The notes beneath the pieces are model-generated. The model was not told the origin of the DNA. It did no database searches and saw nothing but the letters and a program-made list of their open reading frames with translations. The position numbers and the translations under genes were made by a program. Of a stretch of DNA of 36,275 bases, positions 25,795 through 34,200 are shown one piece after another. This DNA comes from Rhodospirillales bacterium. GTDB taxonomy: Bacteria; Pseudomonadota; Alphaproteobacteria; BOG-932; Roseiterribacteraceae. Position 1 is the stretch's first letter. Every line of letters starts with the position of its first letter. The stretch covers positions 1-36,275 of the forward strand of contig JAQGIF010000175.1 of the NCBI GenBank assembly GCA_028291345.1, read 5' to 3'.

Positions 25795-26139
25795 TTGTTC
25801 CGGCGCCGGTGCTGTGATCAAGTCTACACGCAGGTTCGCCCTCAACTCCTGGGCAAGGATGGCAAGGGCCTCGCTTTCACCCTCTTCAAGCCGACGAAGC
25901 TGGAGGAGGGCAAGCCCTCCGTCCAAAGCTTCAAAAAAGGGCCTGACCGGCCGCCGGTCCAGGATGCGGCGATCGGCACGGTTGGATGCGCGGTCAAGAC
26001 TGTCGTCGAGGAAGGCAACCACCACATCGTCATCGGCAAGGTGATCAAGGCTCATCTGCTGAAGCCGATCGAGGGCCGCCTCGGCGCCGCGATCCTGGAA
26101 ATGAAGGATCTGGGAGACATGGTGTTCCACCGCGGCTGA
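25795..26139 (+). pseudogene. Flavin-reductase-like C-terminal fragment
   Basis: The forward frame has strong GC bias at third positions and reads AAIGTVGCAVKTVVEEGNHH then IVIGKVIKAHLL. It ends near DLGDMVFHRG. This resembles the second half of flavin reductase-type FMN-binding proteins (typical: DGALAWLDCEV...AGDHxIVIGRV...PLxYxRG). The N-terminal flavin-binding half (about 60-70 residues) is missing, and the frame opens only with a TTG eight bases after the AsmA stop, so it is probably a 5'-truncated leftover. A long opposite-strand frame here has no recognisable family. It lies at the end of the leftward SDR operon. Confidence 0.4.
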
Positions 26140-26143
26140 ACGA

Positions 26144-26905
26144 TCAGCCGAAATAAGCCTGTCCACCATCCAGCGGAAGCGTGAGCGCGGTAACATAACC
26201 AGCGTCCGGGCCGACCAGGAAAACCACTGCCCGACCAATATCCAGCTCGCTGTCGCCGATTCGGCCGAGCGGAATCGTCGACAGCATAGCGTTCGACCCG
26301 ACAGGATCGGATTCGACCCATTGCTCCAGCGCCGGGGATAACGCGAACGGGGCTATCGTGTTGACCCGGATTCCATCCTGCGCCCATTCGTGCGCCGCGG
26401 CCCGGCTGAGCGAGCGGATGGCCTGTTTCGCGGCTGAATAGACGCCATAGCCCCTGGCATCCCATCGCACCGGGGCTGAACTCGCAAGATTGATGATGTT
26501 GCCGCCCCCGCGCCCCTTCAGGTACGGGCGAACGGCTTTCATGAAACGGAATGTAGCGAACGGCCCGGAATCGAACACTTCGACAAAAGCCTCGTCATCG
26601 AGATTGTCCAGCAGGTCATTGCGGACGATCTGTGCGTTGTTTACCAGAATATCGATGCCGCCGAAGGCTGCGAGGGTCCGTTGGACGGCGTTGGCGATAT
26701 CGGACGGATTGCGGACATCGCAGACGATCGGGATTGCCCGGCTGCCGGCATCCTCTATTCGTGCGCAGACCCGCGCCAGTTTCGCCTTTGTACGGCCGGC
26801 AGCGGCGATCGCCGCCCCTTCTTTGGCGAGCGCCAGCGCGATCCCCTCACCAACGCCCTGCCCCGCGCCTGTGACGATCGCGACTTTGCCATCCAACTGG
26901 CCCAT
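26144..26905 (-). CDS. Short-chain dehydrogenase/reductase
   Basis: A 253-residue classical SDR, an NAD(P)-dependent alcohol or keto oxidoreductase. The cofactor motif is TGAGQGVGEG (residues 12-21). The usual NNAG appears as NNAQ (89-92), a variant at the adenine-side loop. The catalytic triad is visible as the Ser in NLASSAP (about 142-143) and YSAAK (Y156, K160). The C-terminus ends LTLPLDGGQAYFG, as in FabG-like members. ATG 26905 begins MGQLDGKVAIVTG; a longer frame upstream is an overlap with the previous gene. It is the last gene of the leftward oxidative set and probably oxidises or reduces a hydroxylated intermediate. Confidence 0.9.
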   Translation of the reverse strand: MGQLDGKVAIVTGAGQGVGEGIALALAKEGAAIAAAGRTKAKLARVCARIEDAGSRAIPIVCDVRNPSDIANAVQRTLAAFGGIDILVNNAQIVRNDLLDNLDDEAFVEVFDSGPFATFRFMKAVRPYLKGRGGGNIINLASSAPVRWDARGYGVYSAAKQAIRSLSRAAAHEWAQDGIRVNTIAPFALSPALEQWVESDPVGSNAMLSTIPLGRIGDSELDIGRAVVFLVGPDAGYVTALTLPLDGGQAYFG

Positions 26906-26910
26906 CGTGG

Positions 26911-27336
26911 CTAAAGCCCGATGGCCTTCAGCGCTGCCAGCGCGACATCCTCGTCGATTTCCTGGTTCGCGCCCGAAACGCCGATTCCACCCAGCACCAT
27001 TCCGTCCTTGATCACTGGATGTCCGCCCTTGGCGGCGACATAGCCGGGGATCGAATCGATGATCTTTTGCTCCGAGACCGGGATCGAATTCACATAAACC
27101 TCCCACTGCCCAGTCGACATGCCGGTATTCACCGCGGTGAAGGCCTTCCGGTTGGCGGTAGTCTCCGCGATACGCGCCGTGCCGGGAAAACTGATGAAGC
27201 CGGCCAGGTTGGTGGCGTGGTCCAGGATCGTGATGTGAAGCTTCGCGTCTAATTCCTTGGCGCGGGCGACGGCGGCGTTCAGCATCGCCTGGATGGCATC
27301 GATCGAGAGGGTCGCGCGGGGAACGCCGATCTGCAT
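26911..27336 (-). CDS. HbpS/GlcG-like heme-binding family protein
   Basis: A 141-residue protein of the GlcG/HbpS (PduO C-terminal, DUF336) family. It contains AIQAMLNAAVARAKELDAKL, ITILDHATNLAGFISFPG, KAFTAVNTGMS and the glycine-rich end GGHPVIKDGMVLGGIGVSGA, which is the clearest signature. Some family members bind heme or degrade it; others act in cobalamin or catabolic pathways. AGGAG lies seven to eight bases before ATG 27336. It sits between a P450 gene and an SDR on the same strand with gaps of only 14 and 5 bases, so a heme-related role beside P450s is a reasonable inference. No signal peptide is seen. Confidence 0.88.
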   Translation of the reverse strand: MQIGVPRATLSIDAIQAMLNAAVARAKELDAKLHITILDHATNLAGFISFPGTARIAETTANRKAFTAVNTGMSTGQWEVYVNSIPVSEQKIIDSIPGYVAAKGGHPVIKDGMVLGGIGVSGANQEIDEDVALAALKAIGL

Positions 27337-27350
27337 GTCTGTCTCCTGCT

Positions 27351-28589
27351 TCAATGGCTGCGGGTGCGGTAGGAAAGGTGAAGCGCCTTGAGCGTACGCA
27401 GCGACAGGCCGGGGATATGCGACAAGGTCTCGTGACCCGGCGCCAGGCGGATGTCGTCGAAGGCCGCCAGCAGCGAGCGGAAAGCGGTGTAGAGTTCCAG
27501 CCTGGCATAGGGCGAACCGATGCAATGGTGGACGCCTTGGCTGAAGGCCAGATGCGTGCGGCCGTTGGGACGGCGAAGGTCAAACTTCCCGGGCTCGTCG
27601 AACTGCTCGGGGTCGCGATTGGCCGCCGCGAAGCGGATATGAACCATCGCACCCTTTGGGATTATCACGCCGCGCAACTCATAGTCCTGGACGGCGATGC
27701 GGAAGAATCCTTGGCTGGGCGATTCCATCCGCAGCACTTCCTCGACGAAATTCTCGACCTGGCTGGGATCGGCGCGCAGCTCCGCGGCGATATCAGGGTT
27801 CTGTGCCAGGATCGCCATACCGGCGGCGAGTGCGCTGGTCGCGGTTTCATGCCCGCCGACGATCAGATGCTCCGACAGGCCAACGATCTCCGACAGCGGC
27901 AAGGGCGCGCCTTCCCGCGTCCTGGCGTTTAGCATATCGGTCAGCACATCCTCGCCCGGATTGCGCCGCTTCTCGTCGAGATGCTTCATTAGATATTTTT
28001 GAAGCGCGACCTCCTCACGGGCGACGACGATCTCACGTTCCTCGGTCAGCCCGTAACTCAGCGGCTCGACCCAGACGTCCGACCAATGCTTGATCTGGTC
28101 GGCATCGGCATAGGGCACGCCCAGCAGGTTGGTGATGACCCGCATCGGTAGCCACCAGCAGAATTGTTGCATGAATTCGCATTCGGTCTTGCCGCGCATA
28201 CCATCTATCAGCTCGTCGACGGTGGCCTGAACGAACTCCGCCTGTGCCTTGACCCGTGCCGGAGAAAAGGCGTTGCGCACCGCGATCCGATAATTCGTAT
28301 GTGCGGGCGGATCGGTGGTGAATTTGGTATCGCGCGGAAAGCCCTCGGTTTCGAGGATTTCCTGCGCCGCCTTTCGTTTGATCAGCTGCGCAGCGGGCAA
28401 TCCGCGCATGTCCATCGACCAGATTTCCGGATGGGCGACGACAAATTGGATGTCCTTGTACTTGCTGATCACATAGGCGCCGATCTCAGGCATGAAATAG
28501 ACCGGGGCCTGCTCCAGCAAGGCATCATAGTAGGCGAATGGAGACTCCTGGATCTCAGGGTCCATTAGGCTGTGTTCCTGGATTTTCAT
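27351..28589 (-). CDS. Cytochrome P450 (class I bacterial type)
   Basis: A 412-residue soluble P450. The heme-thiolate loop is AFSQGVHHCIGSPYARLEL, with Cys 356. The K-helix ExxR is in FVEEVLRMES. The I-helix oxygen-activation motif is IVGGHETATS, with Gly-Gly-His-Glu-Thr in place of the more usual AGxD/ET. It has no fused reductase, so ferredoxin and ferredoxin reductase must come from elsewhere; none is encoded here. ATG 28589 gives MKIQEHSLMDPEIQESPFAY, the normal length before the first strand, although its ribosome-binding site is weak. It follows the broken dehydrogenase gene and precedes the HbpS-like gene in one leftward set. Confidence 0.93.
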   Translation of the reverse strand: MKIQEHSLMDPEIQESPFAYYDALLEQAPVYFMPEIGAYVISKYKDIQFVVAHPEIWSMDMRGLPAAQLIKRKAAQEILETEGFPRDTKFTTDPPAHTNYRIAVRNAFSPARVKAQAEFVQATVDELIDGMRGKTECEFMQQFCWWLPMRVITNLLGVPYADADQIKHWSDVWVEPLSYGLTEEREIVVAREEVALQKYLMKHLDEKRRNPGEDVLTDMLNARTREGAPLPLSEIVGLSEHLIVGGHETATSALAAGMAILAQNPDIAAELRADPSQVENFVEEVLRMESPSQGFFRIAVQDYELRGVIIPKGAMVHIRFAAANRDPEQFDEPGKFDLRRPNGRTHLAFSQGVHHCIGSPYARLELYTAFRSLLAAFDDIRLAPGHETLSHIPGLSLRTLKALHLSYRTRSH

Positions 28590-28624
28590 GTCGGCGCTCT
28601 TCGCGTTGTCGGGAATTGATCCAT

Positions 28625-28990
28625 CTAAAAACCCTCCGCGTAGGCCGCGATATCGACCACGTCCTGCGCGCCGTATGGCGACGGGAACAGCTTCGGCATC
28701 GGCGGTTTCGGAGTCTTGATCCATGCGGATAGTTGCATCGCGTCGATCCGCGCTTTGATGTCCTTGATGCTGTGCCCGGCCAAAGCCGTTCCGTCGGCGC
28801 CGTGACAGGCGACGCAGCTTTGCAGATACAAGGCCTTGCCGTGTGCGGCATCGCCTGGCTTCAAAGCGGCCTGCGCGCCGGGCTCGGACGCGATACCCGC
28901 GTGCCGGACCGCCGGACGGACGGCGTCTGTCACCGCCATGATCACCACTGTCGGCGGCCCCGCGCCGGGCTTTTCAGCTGGTGCCACCAT
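28625..28990 (-). pseudogene. c-type cytochrome domain, detached C-terminus of a quinohemoprotein
   Basis: The frame encodes a single-heme cytochrome c domain: GKALYLQSCVACHGADGTAL (heme site CVACH), the probable axial Met in KPPMPKLFPSPY, and the end DVVDIAAYAEGF. The segment before it, rich in Pro, Gly and Ala, looks like an interdomain linker, and there is no signal peptide. A c-type cytochrome must reach the periplasm to receive heme, so this ORF on its own would not mature. Together with the overlapping, frame-shifted PQQ fragment upstream, it fits a quinohemoprotein alcohol dehydrogenase whose middle was deleted near 28975-28990. Confidence 0.55.
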
Positions 28991-29817
28991 CTGAGCGCGC
29001 CGGTTGCCGCGTCCAGAACGACCAGAGAATCGGTGTAGAGGTTTTTCCCGGGACGAAATGCCGGGTTGAGCGCCGGAGCCGGATTTCCGACCGGCACAAA
29101 CAGCTCACCGGTCGCCGCATCCAGCGTATAGGAGGACCACATCGCGCCGCCGCCCTTCTGCACCGTATCGCTCACCTGCCAGCTTTCCGCCCCCGGCTCG
29201 TTGCCGGTTAGGATCGTATTGAACCACCAGACTTCCCGGCCGGTCGCGACGTCGAAGGCCATCATCCGCCCTTTGATCCCCAAATCGCCGCCGGCCGTAC
29301 CCATAAAGACCAGGTTGCGCCAGGCGATCGGCGCAGATGTCAGCGATTCTCCCTTGGTCGCGTCGGTGACAACGACATTCCACAAGACGCCGCCAGTTTC
29401 AGCATCCAGCGCCATCAGACGCTCATCGGTCATGCTCCGGAATATATTGCCCTCGAGAAAGGCCGCGCCGCGATTGACCGGCACCGATACGGGTCCTTTC
29501 GGCACGTAATCTGCCCGCCACCGTTCGGCGCAGGTCCGGCCGTCGAGCGCAACCGTTGTCGTCGGCCCGGTAACATAGATGACGCCGTCGATCACCAGCG
29601 GGCCGGCCTGGAATGCCCCGGGATCGGCGATCCTGGCGCCGCATATCTGAGCCAGGGCTTTCACATTCCCCTTATTGATCCCGGTCAGCGCGGAATAACG
29701 CTGCCCTCCGTAGCCCTTATTATAGGTCGGCCACTCGGCGCTGATCGTGTCTTTCGCCGAGCAGAGGCAGCCAAGCAGCCCGGCCAGAAGGGCTAATGCC
29801 GTCGCGCGCGATTTCAT
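28942..29817 (-). pseudogene. PQQ-dependent alcohol dehydrogenase, N-terminal half only
   Basis: 291 codons start at ATG 29817 with a signal peptide (ATALALLAGLLGCLCSA). The N-terminal blades of an eight-bladed PQQ propeller follow: EWPTYNKGYGGQRYSALTGI, GPLVIDGVIYVTGPTTTVAL, VATGREVWWFNTILTGN, SSYTLDAATGELFVPVGNPA. Family members have about 550-600 residues before any cytochrome domain. Here the protein breaks at LRWWHQL, where the family continues with an HDxHDWD-type stretch, and ends after a short shifted tail. The catalytic Asp region and about half of the propeller are gone, so the enzyme is probably dead. Confidence 0.65.
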
Positions 29818-29829
29818 TGGTGCGACCGG

Positions 29830-30423
29830 TCAGGCATCGGACCAGTCGAAATCCATCCGCTTGGCCGTGAACCGCCATTCGCCATTCAGGCGGGCGAACT
29901 TGTCGCTATAACGGCCACCGCCACCGATCGAGGGTGGACTGCCCCTGTCGATATGCAGCACGAAGAAATAGGAATCGGCCTCGGCGGTCCCCGCCACCTC
30001 ATTCACCGCGATGTGGGTGTTGGTATAGATATGCCGGTACATATGTTCGCCGGTGACGCCCGTAATCGGTTTCGACGACGCCGCCATCACCTCCGCCATC
30101 TTTTTTGCGACGCCTTCCGCGCCTTGCGCCCAGACTGCACCGTTGAGCTCCAGCGTTCCCTTTTCGCCGAATAGCTGCCCCCATTTCGCATAATCCGCGG
30201 CGTCCAGCAGAAACGAGTACATCGCCAGCAGATTGCGGATCTGCTCGTGCGCGGGTGCGTCTGCGCTGGTTTTCTTCAAGGGCTCGGCCATTGCGGTGGA
30301 GGCCAAACCGGCAAGCAACGTTCCCGCCACCGCGCCCTTCGTCAGGGTTCCGACCACTCCGCGACGGTTCATTCCGCGATCCGCGCGCTCTGCCGTTCGA
30401 CCGGAAATATCCTCCGTCCCCAT
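29830..30423 (-). CDS. Exported NTF2/SnoaL-like protein
   Basis: A 197-residue protein. A Tat-like or long Sec leader (MNRRGVVGTLTKGAVAGTLL, then AGLASTAMA) precedes a single alpha+beta NTF2-like domain. Its parts read HEQIRNLLAMYSFLLDAADY, FGEKGTLELNG, MYRHIYTNTHIAVNE, ADSYFFVLHIDRG and GGGRYSDKFARLNGEWRFTA. This is the SnaL-like_4/ring-hydroxylating-beta-like pattern often seen in aromatic or terpenoid catabolism gene sets. ATG 30423 is supported by GGGAGG six bases upstream. Catalytic residues of characterised dehydratases or cyclases cannot be assigned, so its role is open. Confidence 0.82.
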   Translation of the reverse strand: MGTEDISGRTAERADRGMNRRGVVGTLTKGAVAGTLLAGLASTAMAEPLKKTSADAPAHEQIRNLLAMYSFLLDAADYAKWGQLFGEKGTLELNGAVWAQGAEGVAKKMAEVMAASSKPITGVTGEHMYRHIYTNTHIAVNEVAGTAEADSYFFVLHIDRGSPPSIGGGGRYSDKFARLNGEWRFTAKRMDFDWSDA

Positions 30424-30450
30424 GACAATCCTCCCTGCTTGTCGGCTTAT

Positions 30451-30525
30451 TTAAATTAGCCGTTTTGCCGCCGTCACTTCACTCCGCCAGTGGGCTTGGT
30501 ACAAGCGCGATTTACGATCGTTCAT
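30451..30525 (-). CDS. Tiny ORF overlapping the P450 stop
   Basis: A 24-codon ORF starting at an ATG that overlaps the P450 stop (ATGA at 30525-30522) and ending TAA at 30451-30453, 27 bases before the NTF2-like gene. The peptide is strongly basic (MNDRKSRLYQAHWRSEV then TAAKRLI). The overlap invites coupled reinitiation, but no family or other evidence supports it. Confidence 0.2.
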   Translation of the reverse strand: MNDRKSRLYQAHWRSEVTAAKRLI

Positions 30526-31721
30526 GTCGAAATAGCAGCGCACGATACCATCAGTCTTTCTGGCGCCCGCACGACCGGGTTGTTGGCCCGCCAGCGGATC
30601 GGTTCTTCCAGCGCAAAACCGCAGCCGGCCACGAACAGCTCCTCGAACACCACCCGGGCCTCCATGCGGGCCAACCCCGCCCCCAGGCAGAAATGCGCGC
30701 CGCCGCCGAAGGTCAGCAGTGCCGAGGCATCGCGGTCGATGTCGTAGATATCCGGGTCGGCGAACATTTTGGGGTCGCGATTGGCGGCGGTGAAGGAGAA
30801 GAAAAGGTCGCTGCCGGCCGGGATGCGGACGCCGCCCAACTCGAAATCGACCGGAGTACGGCGCGTGGATGACGGAGCGGACGGGCAATGCCGCAGCGAT
30901 TCGTCGACTGCACCGGAAATGAGTGCGGCGTCGGCTTGCACGCGGCTGATCGCACCGGAATTTTCCATCAGTTCGACCAGCGTATTGGCGATCAGACCGG
31001 CGGTGGTGTCGATGGCGGCCGTCACGATCAGGACTGAATTAGCGATCACCTCAGCCTCGCTCAGGCATTCGTTCTGCTTGTCCGCTGAACTCAGCATATC
31101 GACGATGCCACCGGTCCTTTGCCCGCGCGACTGCTGTATCTTGTCTTGGAAATAGGGCGTCAGGCCCTGCACCGCCGCGAAGCCATCATGTCGATGGACG
31201 GTCTCGCCGAGGAACAGCGGCTCGACATGCGTGGCCCACTCCAGCGCATCGATGGCGAAAAGGTTGCGCACCACTTCGGAAGGCAGCTTGGAAGCAACGG
31301 CGGCAACAAAATCCGCCGGTCGCTGGTTGGCGGTTTCGATAAATGGACGAATGAGTGTCCGCGCGGTCTGCCGTATGATCGGCTCCAGTTGGGCGAGTGA
31401 CCGTGGCGAGAAGACCCGGCTGACCAGCCCACGCGCCAGACGATGCTCGTCACCGTTCAGCGACATCAGCCAGTTGCGGACGACCGATTCGACCGGGCTG
31501 TCCTGCCCGAATGCGGCGGAGACGCCACTGCCGGCGCGTAAAATCGGATTTCTAAGCGCGCTGTTGACCAGATCCCACTCGGTGACCAGGAACACGCCCT
31601 CGCCCGCATCATAGACAGGCGCGTGTTCGCGAATCCGTTTCCAGATCGCGAAATAGTCGTCCCGCACCCCGAGCTCCAGGATGCGCCAGCCGACAGGTAT
31701 CCCCAAAATATCGTTCGACAA
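30522..31721 (-). CDS. Cytochrome P450, second copy of a different subfamily
   Basis: A 399-residue soluble P450. The heme loop is TFGGGAHFCLGAGLAR (Cys 345), the K-helix motif is VDESLRHCPS and the I-helix reads IVTAAIDTTAG, with Ala-Ile-Asp-Thr-Thr matching the acid-alcohol pair. It clearly differs from the P450 at 27.4-28.6 kb, so it is not a recent duplicate. The only start that keeps the N-terminus (MSNDILGIPVGWRILELG) is TTG 31721, with a weak upstream site. It heads the leftward set and is divergent from the cytochrome P460 gene. No ferredoxin gene is nearby. Confidence 0.92.
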   Translation of the reverse strand: MSNDILGIPVGWRILELGVRDDYFAIWKRIREHAPVYDAGEGVFLVTEWDLVNSALRNPILRAGSGVSAAFGQDSPVESVVRNWLMSLNGDEHRLARGLVSRVFSPRSLAQLEPIIRQTARTLIRPFIETANQRPADFVAAVASKLPSEVVRNLFAIDALEWATHVEPLFLGETVHRHDGFAAVQGLTPYFQDKIQQSRGQRTGGIVDMLSSADKQNECLSEAEVIANSVLIVTAAIDTTAGLIANTLVELMENSGAISRVQADAALISGAVDESLRHCPSAPSSTRRTPVDFELGGVRIPAGSDLFFSFTAANRDPKMFADPDIYDIDRDASALLTFGGGAHFCLGAGLARMEARVVFEELFVAGCGFALEEPIRWRANNPVVRAPERLMVSCAAIST

Positions 31722-31755
31722 GAGTCCGTTGACCGGATGTGGTTAAGCGTGCAGG

Positions 31756-31777
31756 CATGCCTTAGAAACACGGCATG
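31756..31777. promoter_or_regulatory. Inverted repeat in the divergent P450/P460 promoter region
   Basis: CATGCC (31756-31761) and GGCATG (31772-31777) are perfect inverted arms with ten bases between, roughly one and a half helical turns centre to centre. It lies in the 109-base divergent region, a natural place for a shared operator. The symmetry is short and may be chance; no regulator gene is in the window. Confidence 0.25.
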
Positions 31778-31830
31778 GGCAAGGTTCATCAAGAAACCGG
31801 AGCAACCAACGAGTTTGGGCGGGGTGTGGG

Positions 31831-32400
31831 ATGATCCGTTTGTCGGCGGTTGCGATTGTCGCTTTGGGAGTATTTTCGCCGGTGTTGTCACTGGCCAAGG
31901 CCGCTTATGACGCCGACGGCAAGCTGCAATTCCCGAACGGCTATCGGAGCTGGGTCTATCTCTCGAGCGGCTTCAGCATGTCCTACAGCCCGACGCCTGC
32001 CGGCGGCGAAGTGTTCGACAATGTGTTCGTCGATGCCGATTCCTATAAACTTTTCGTCGAAACCGGGACCTGGCCCGACGGAACCGAACTGATGCTGGAA
32101 ATACGGAGCGCCGAGCAGAAGGGATCGATCAATAAGAGCGGTCACTTCCAGGGCACAGTCGCCCATACGGAGATTCACGTTAAAGATACCAGTCGCTTCA
32201 AGGACGGCTGGGCGTTCTTCGCCTTCGCCGATCAGGCATCGGCGACCGTGATCCCAACCTCCGCCAACTGCTATTCCTGTCATCAGGCACATGCGGCAGT
32301 CGATACGACATTCGTTCAATTCTATCCGACGTTGATGCCGATCGCGCAGGCGAAAAAGACGCTCAGTCCGGCCTATGTCGTGGAAGAAGCAAAACGCTGA
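31831..32400 (+). CDS. Cytochrome P460-family periplasmic heme protein
   Basis: A 189-residue exported protein with signal peptide (MIRLSAVAIVALGVFSPVLS) and a beta-rich domain of the cytochrome P460 family: FPNGYRSWVYLSS, FDNVFVDADSYKLF, WPDGTELMLEIRSA and the C-terminal heme site NCYSCHQAHAAVDTTFVQFY (C147, C150, H151). Characterised members oxidise hydroxylamine or bind NO; others are cytochrome c'-beta. A lysine in EIHVKD (K118) might be the candidate for the heme cross-link, which I cannot align reliably. It starts at ATG 31831 after a G-rich stretch. It is the first gene of the rightward set, with the dehydrogenase gene 25 bases downstream. Confidence 0.88.
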   Translation: MIRLSAVAIVALGVFSPVLSLAKAAYDADGKLQFPNGYRSWVYLSSGFSMSYSPTPAGGEVFDNVFVDADSYKLFVETGTWPDGTELMLEIRSAEQKGSINKSGHFQGTVAHTEIHVKDTSRFKDGWAFFAFADQASATVIPTSANCYSCHQAHAAVDTTFVQFYPTLMPIAQAKKTLSPAYVVEEAKR

Positions 32401-32425
32401 CGCGACGCACCCGAGGGGGAAATTC

Positions 32426-33361
32426 ATGAAGGCTGTTAACTATATCGGCGGCAAGGTCGCGCTGATGGATGTGCCGGCCCCGGCTGGGCCCGGGGTGCGG
32501 GTCAAAATCACGTCGGCCGGGATCTGCGGCTCCGATCTTGCGATCCTGGATAGCGGATTCGAGATCGCCGGCATTCCGGGTCACGAAATGGCGGGTCTGT
32601 TGGCCGACGGCACGCCGGTCGCGATTGAGCCCGTCATCCCCTGCGGTACTTGCGAATTCTGCCTGTCTGGCCACTACCAGGTCTGCCGCTCAGGTACCGA
32701 GCGCATCTTTGGCGTCGGCCGGAACGGCGGCATGGCCGAGGAGATCATCGTGCCGGAACGGTGCCTGGTCAGGCTGCCGTCGCGGCTGGATATCGGCACC
32801 GCCAGTCTCGTCGAGCCGTTGGCGGTGGCGGTCCACGGCCTGCGTCGCGCCGGTGCCAAGCCGGGCGACCGGGTGGTCGTTATCGGCGGTGGCACAATCG
32901 GGCTCTGCGCCGTCGCGGCGGCCGTCGCCATCGGCTGCAAGGTCAGTCTGGCCGCCCGCCACGATCATCAGAAGGCGGCCGGTGCGCAGCTGGGCGCTGA
33001 CGAGCCGCGCGGTGAGTACGACATCTCTGTCGACAGCGCCGGCAGCGTCTCAGGCGCCAGGGATGGCTGCGAGTGGCTGCGACCCAACGGCAAGCTGCTG
33101 CTGCTGTCGGCCTCATGGGAGGATGTCCGCCTGCCGGGATTGGTCTTGGCCTCGAAGGAGCCGGAGATCGTCAGCTCGACCATGTACAGCCAGGACGGCG
33201 TGACGCGCGATATCGACAATGCCGCCTATCTGCTCGGCAACAATCCGGTGATCGGCCAGGTGATCATCACCCACCGCTTCCCCCTCGCCGCCGCCGAAGA
33301 GGCGTTCGCGATGGCGCGCGACCGCAAGGCCGGGGTCATCAAGGTGCTGTTGGAGCCCTGA
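32426..33361 (+). CDS. Zinc-dependent alcohol dehydrogenase (MDR family)
   Basis: A 311-residue medium-chain dehydrogenase, slightly short for the family (about 340). Catalytic zinc ligands are in GICGSDLA (C34) and IPGHEMAG (H53, E54). The structural-zinc cysteines are in PCGTCEFCLSGHYQVC (C73, C76, C79, C87). The NAD(P)-binding turn is VVIGGGTIGL, and the segment after it is compressed, which accounts for the short length. ATG 32426 follows GAGGGGGA. It probably oxidises an alcohol or polyol intermediate in the cytoplasm, upstream of the isomerase-like gene that starts three bases later. Confidence 0.92.
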   Translation: MKAVNYIGGKVALMDVPAPAGPGVRVKITSAGICGSDLAILDSGFEIAGIPGHEMAGLLADGTPVAIEPVIPCGTCEFCLSGHYQVCRSGTERIFGVGRNGGMAEEIIVPERCLVRLPSRLDIGTASLVEPLAVAVHGLRRAGAKPGDRVVVIGGGTIGLCAVAAAVAIGCKVSLAARHDHQKAAGAQLGADEPRGEYDISVDSAGSVSGARDGCEWLRPNGKLLLLSASWEDVRLPGLVLASKEPEIVSSTMYSQDGVTRDIDNAAYLLGNNPVIGQVIITHRFPLAAAEEAFAMARDRKAGVIKVLLEP

Positions 33362-33363
33362 GC

Positions 33364-34182
33364 ATGCTAGAGTATTGTTTCGAAACGGTGAACTGGTCGC
33401 CCTATCTGGGTTTCGCGCGCCCCGACCTGACTGCGATGATCAAGGCGGCGTCGGCGACCGGCTATCGCTGGATCTCGTTCGACCTACCCAGTATCGCCTA
33501 TTTCGTCGCCAATGACGGAACGATCGAAGCATTGCGGGACCTGATAGAGGCGCATGGGCTCAAGATGCTCGCGGTCCATTCGCTGGCGATCAACAACGAT
33601 GTCACCGGGATCGAGATTCTCGCGCGCTCCGCCGTGGAGATCGGCGGCAAGCTCCGAGCGCTATATCTGCATGGCGGCGTAATCGCACCGATCGATGACA
33701 AGGTCATCGCGGCGACGCGGCGCGCCGACCGGATCTGCCGAGACGCCGGCCAAGAGCTGGCGATCGAGTTCCTGCCGTTCCTGCCCTTGGCGACCATCGG
33801 TCAGACCCACGACCTGCTCGACGCGGCCGGCGTCACCGGACGCAATTTCGTGGTCGATAGCTGGCACTTCTTCAACGGTCCGGACGGCCAAGGCCCGAAC
33901 GGCTGGGCGGCACTGGACAGTATTCCGGCCGACAGGATCGCCTATGTCCAGTTCAACGATCACGGGCGGATGGAAAGCGACGACCTTCTCTTCGAGACCA
34001 CCCAGAAACGGCTTATGCCGGGCGACGGTGTTTTCGATTTGAAGCAGTTCGCCGATCGCATTCGGGCTTCCGGCTTCGACGGAATTGTGGGACCGGAATT
34101 GCTGTCGAGCGCGACGCGAAACCTGCCGATAGAACAGTTCGCACGGCAATTGATGGAAACATCCGCGCCTTATTGGCGATAA
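33364..34182 (+). CDS. TIM-barrel sugar phosphate isomerase/epimerase-like protein
   Basis: A 272-residue protein of the AP-endonuclease-2/xylose-isomerase-like barrel superfamily (YcjR/IolE type). Metal-site segments are IEFLPFLPLATIGQTHDLLD (first Glu), VVDSWHFFNGPDG (Asp, His), YVQFNDHGRM (Asp, His) and GIVGPELLSS (last Glu). These give the usual E-D-H-E set for a divalent metal. It starts two bases after the dehydrogenase stop and 18 bases precede the PQQ gene, so it is one operon. The substrate could be a hydroxylated or sugar-like intermediate, and it is not specified by the motifs. Confidence 0.85.
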   Translation: MLEYCFETVNWSPYLGFARPDLTAMIKAASATGYRWISFDLPSIAYFVANDGTIEALRDLIEAHGLKMLAVHSLAINNDVTGIEILARSAVEIGGKLRALYLHGGVIAPIDDKVIAATRRADRICRDAGQELAIEFLPFLPLATIGQTHDLLDAAGVTGRNFVVDSWHFFNGPDGQGPNGWAALDSIPADRIAYVQFNDHGRMESDDLLFETTQKRLMPGDGVFDLKQFADRIRASGFDGIVGPELLSSATRNLPIEQFARQLMETSAPYWR

Positions 34183-34200
34183 AGAAAACGGAGAAGAGCA

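Noticed and set aside
25783-26238. 151-codon leftward frame opposite the flavin-reductase-like fragment
   Set aside because: The forward frame shows third-position GC bias and a recognisable motif; the reverse frame does neither and runs into the SDR 3' end.
26906-27652. Upstream extension of the SDR frame through the HbpS-like gene
   Set aside because: It is the wrong frame of the HbpS-like and P450 genes. The SDR family start MGQLDGKVAIVTG at 26905 is sufficient.
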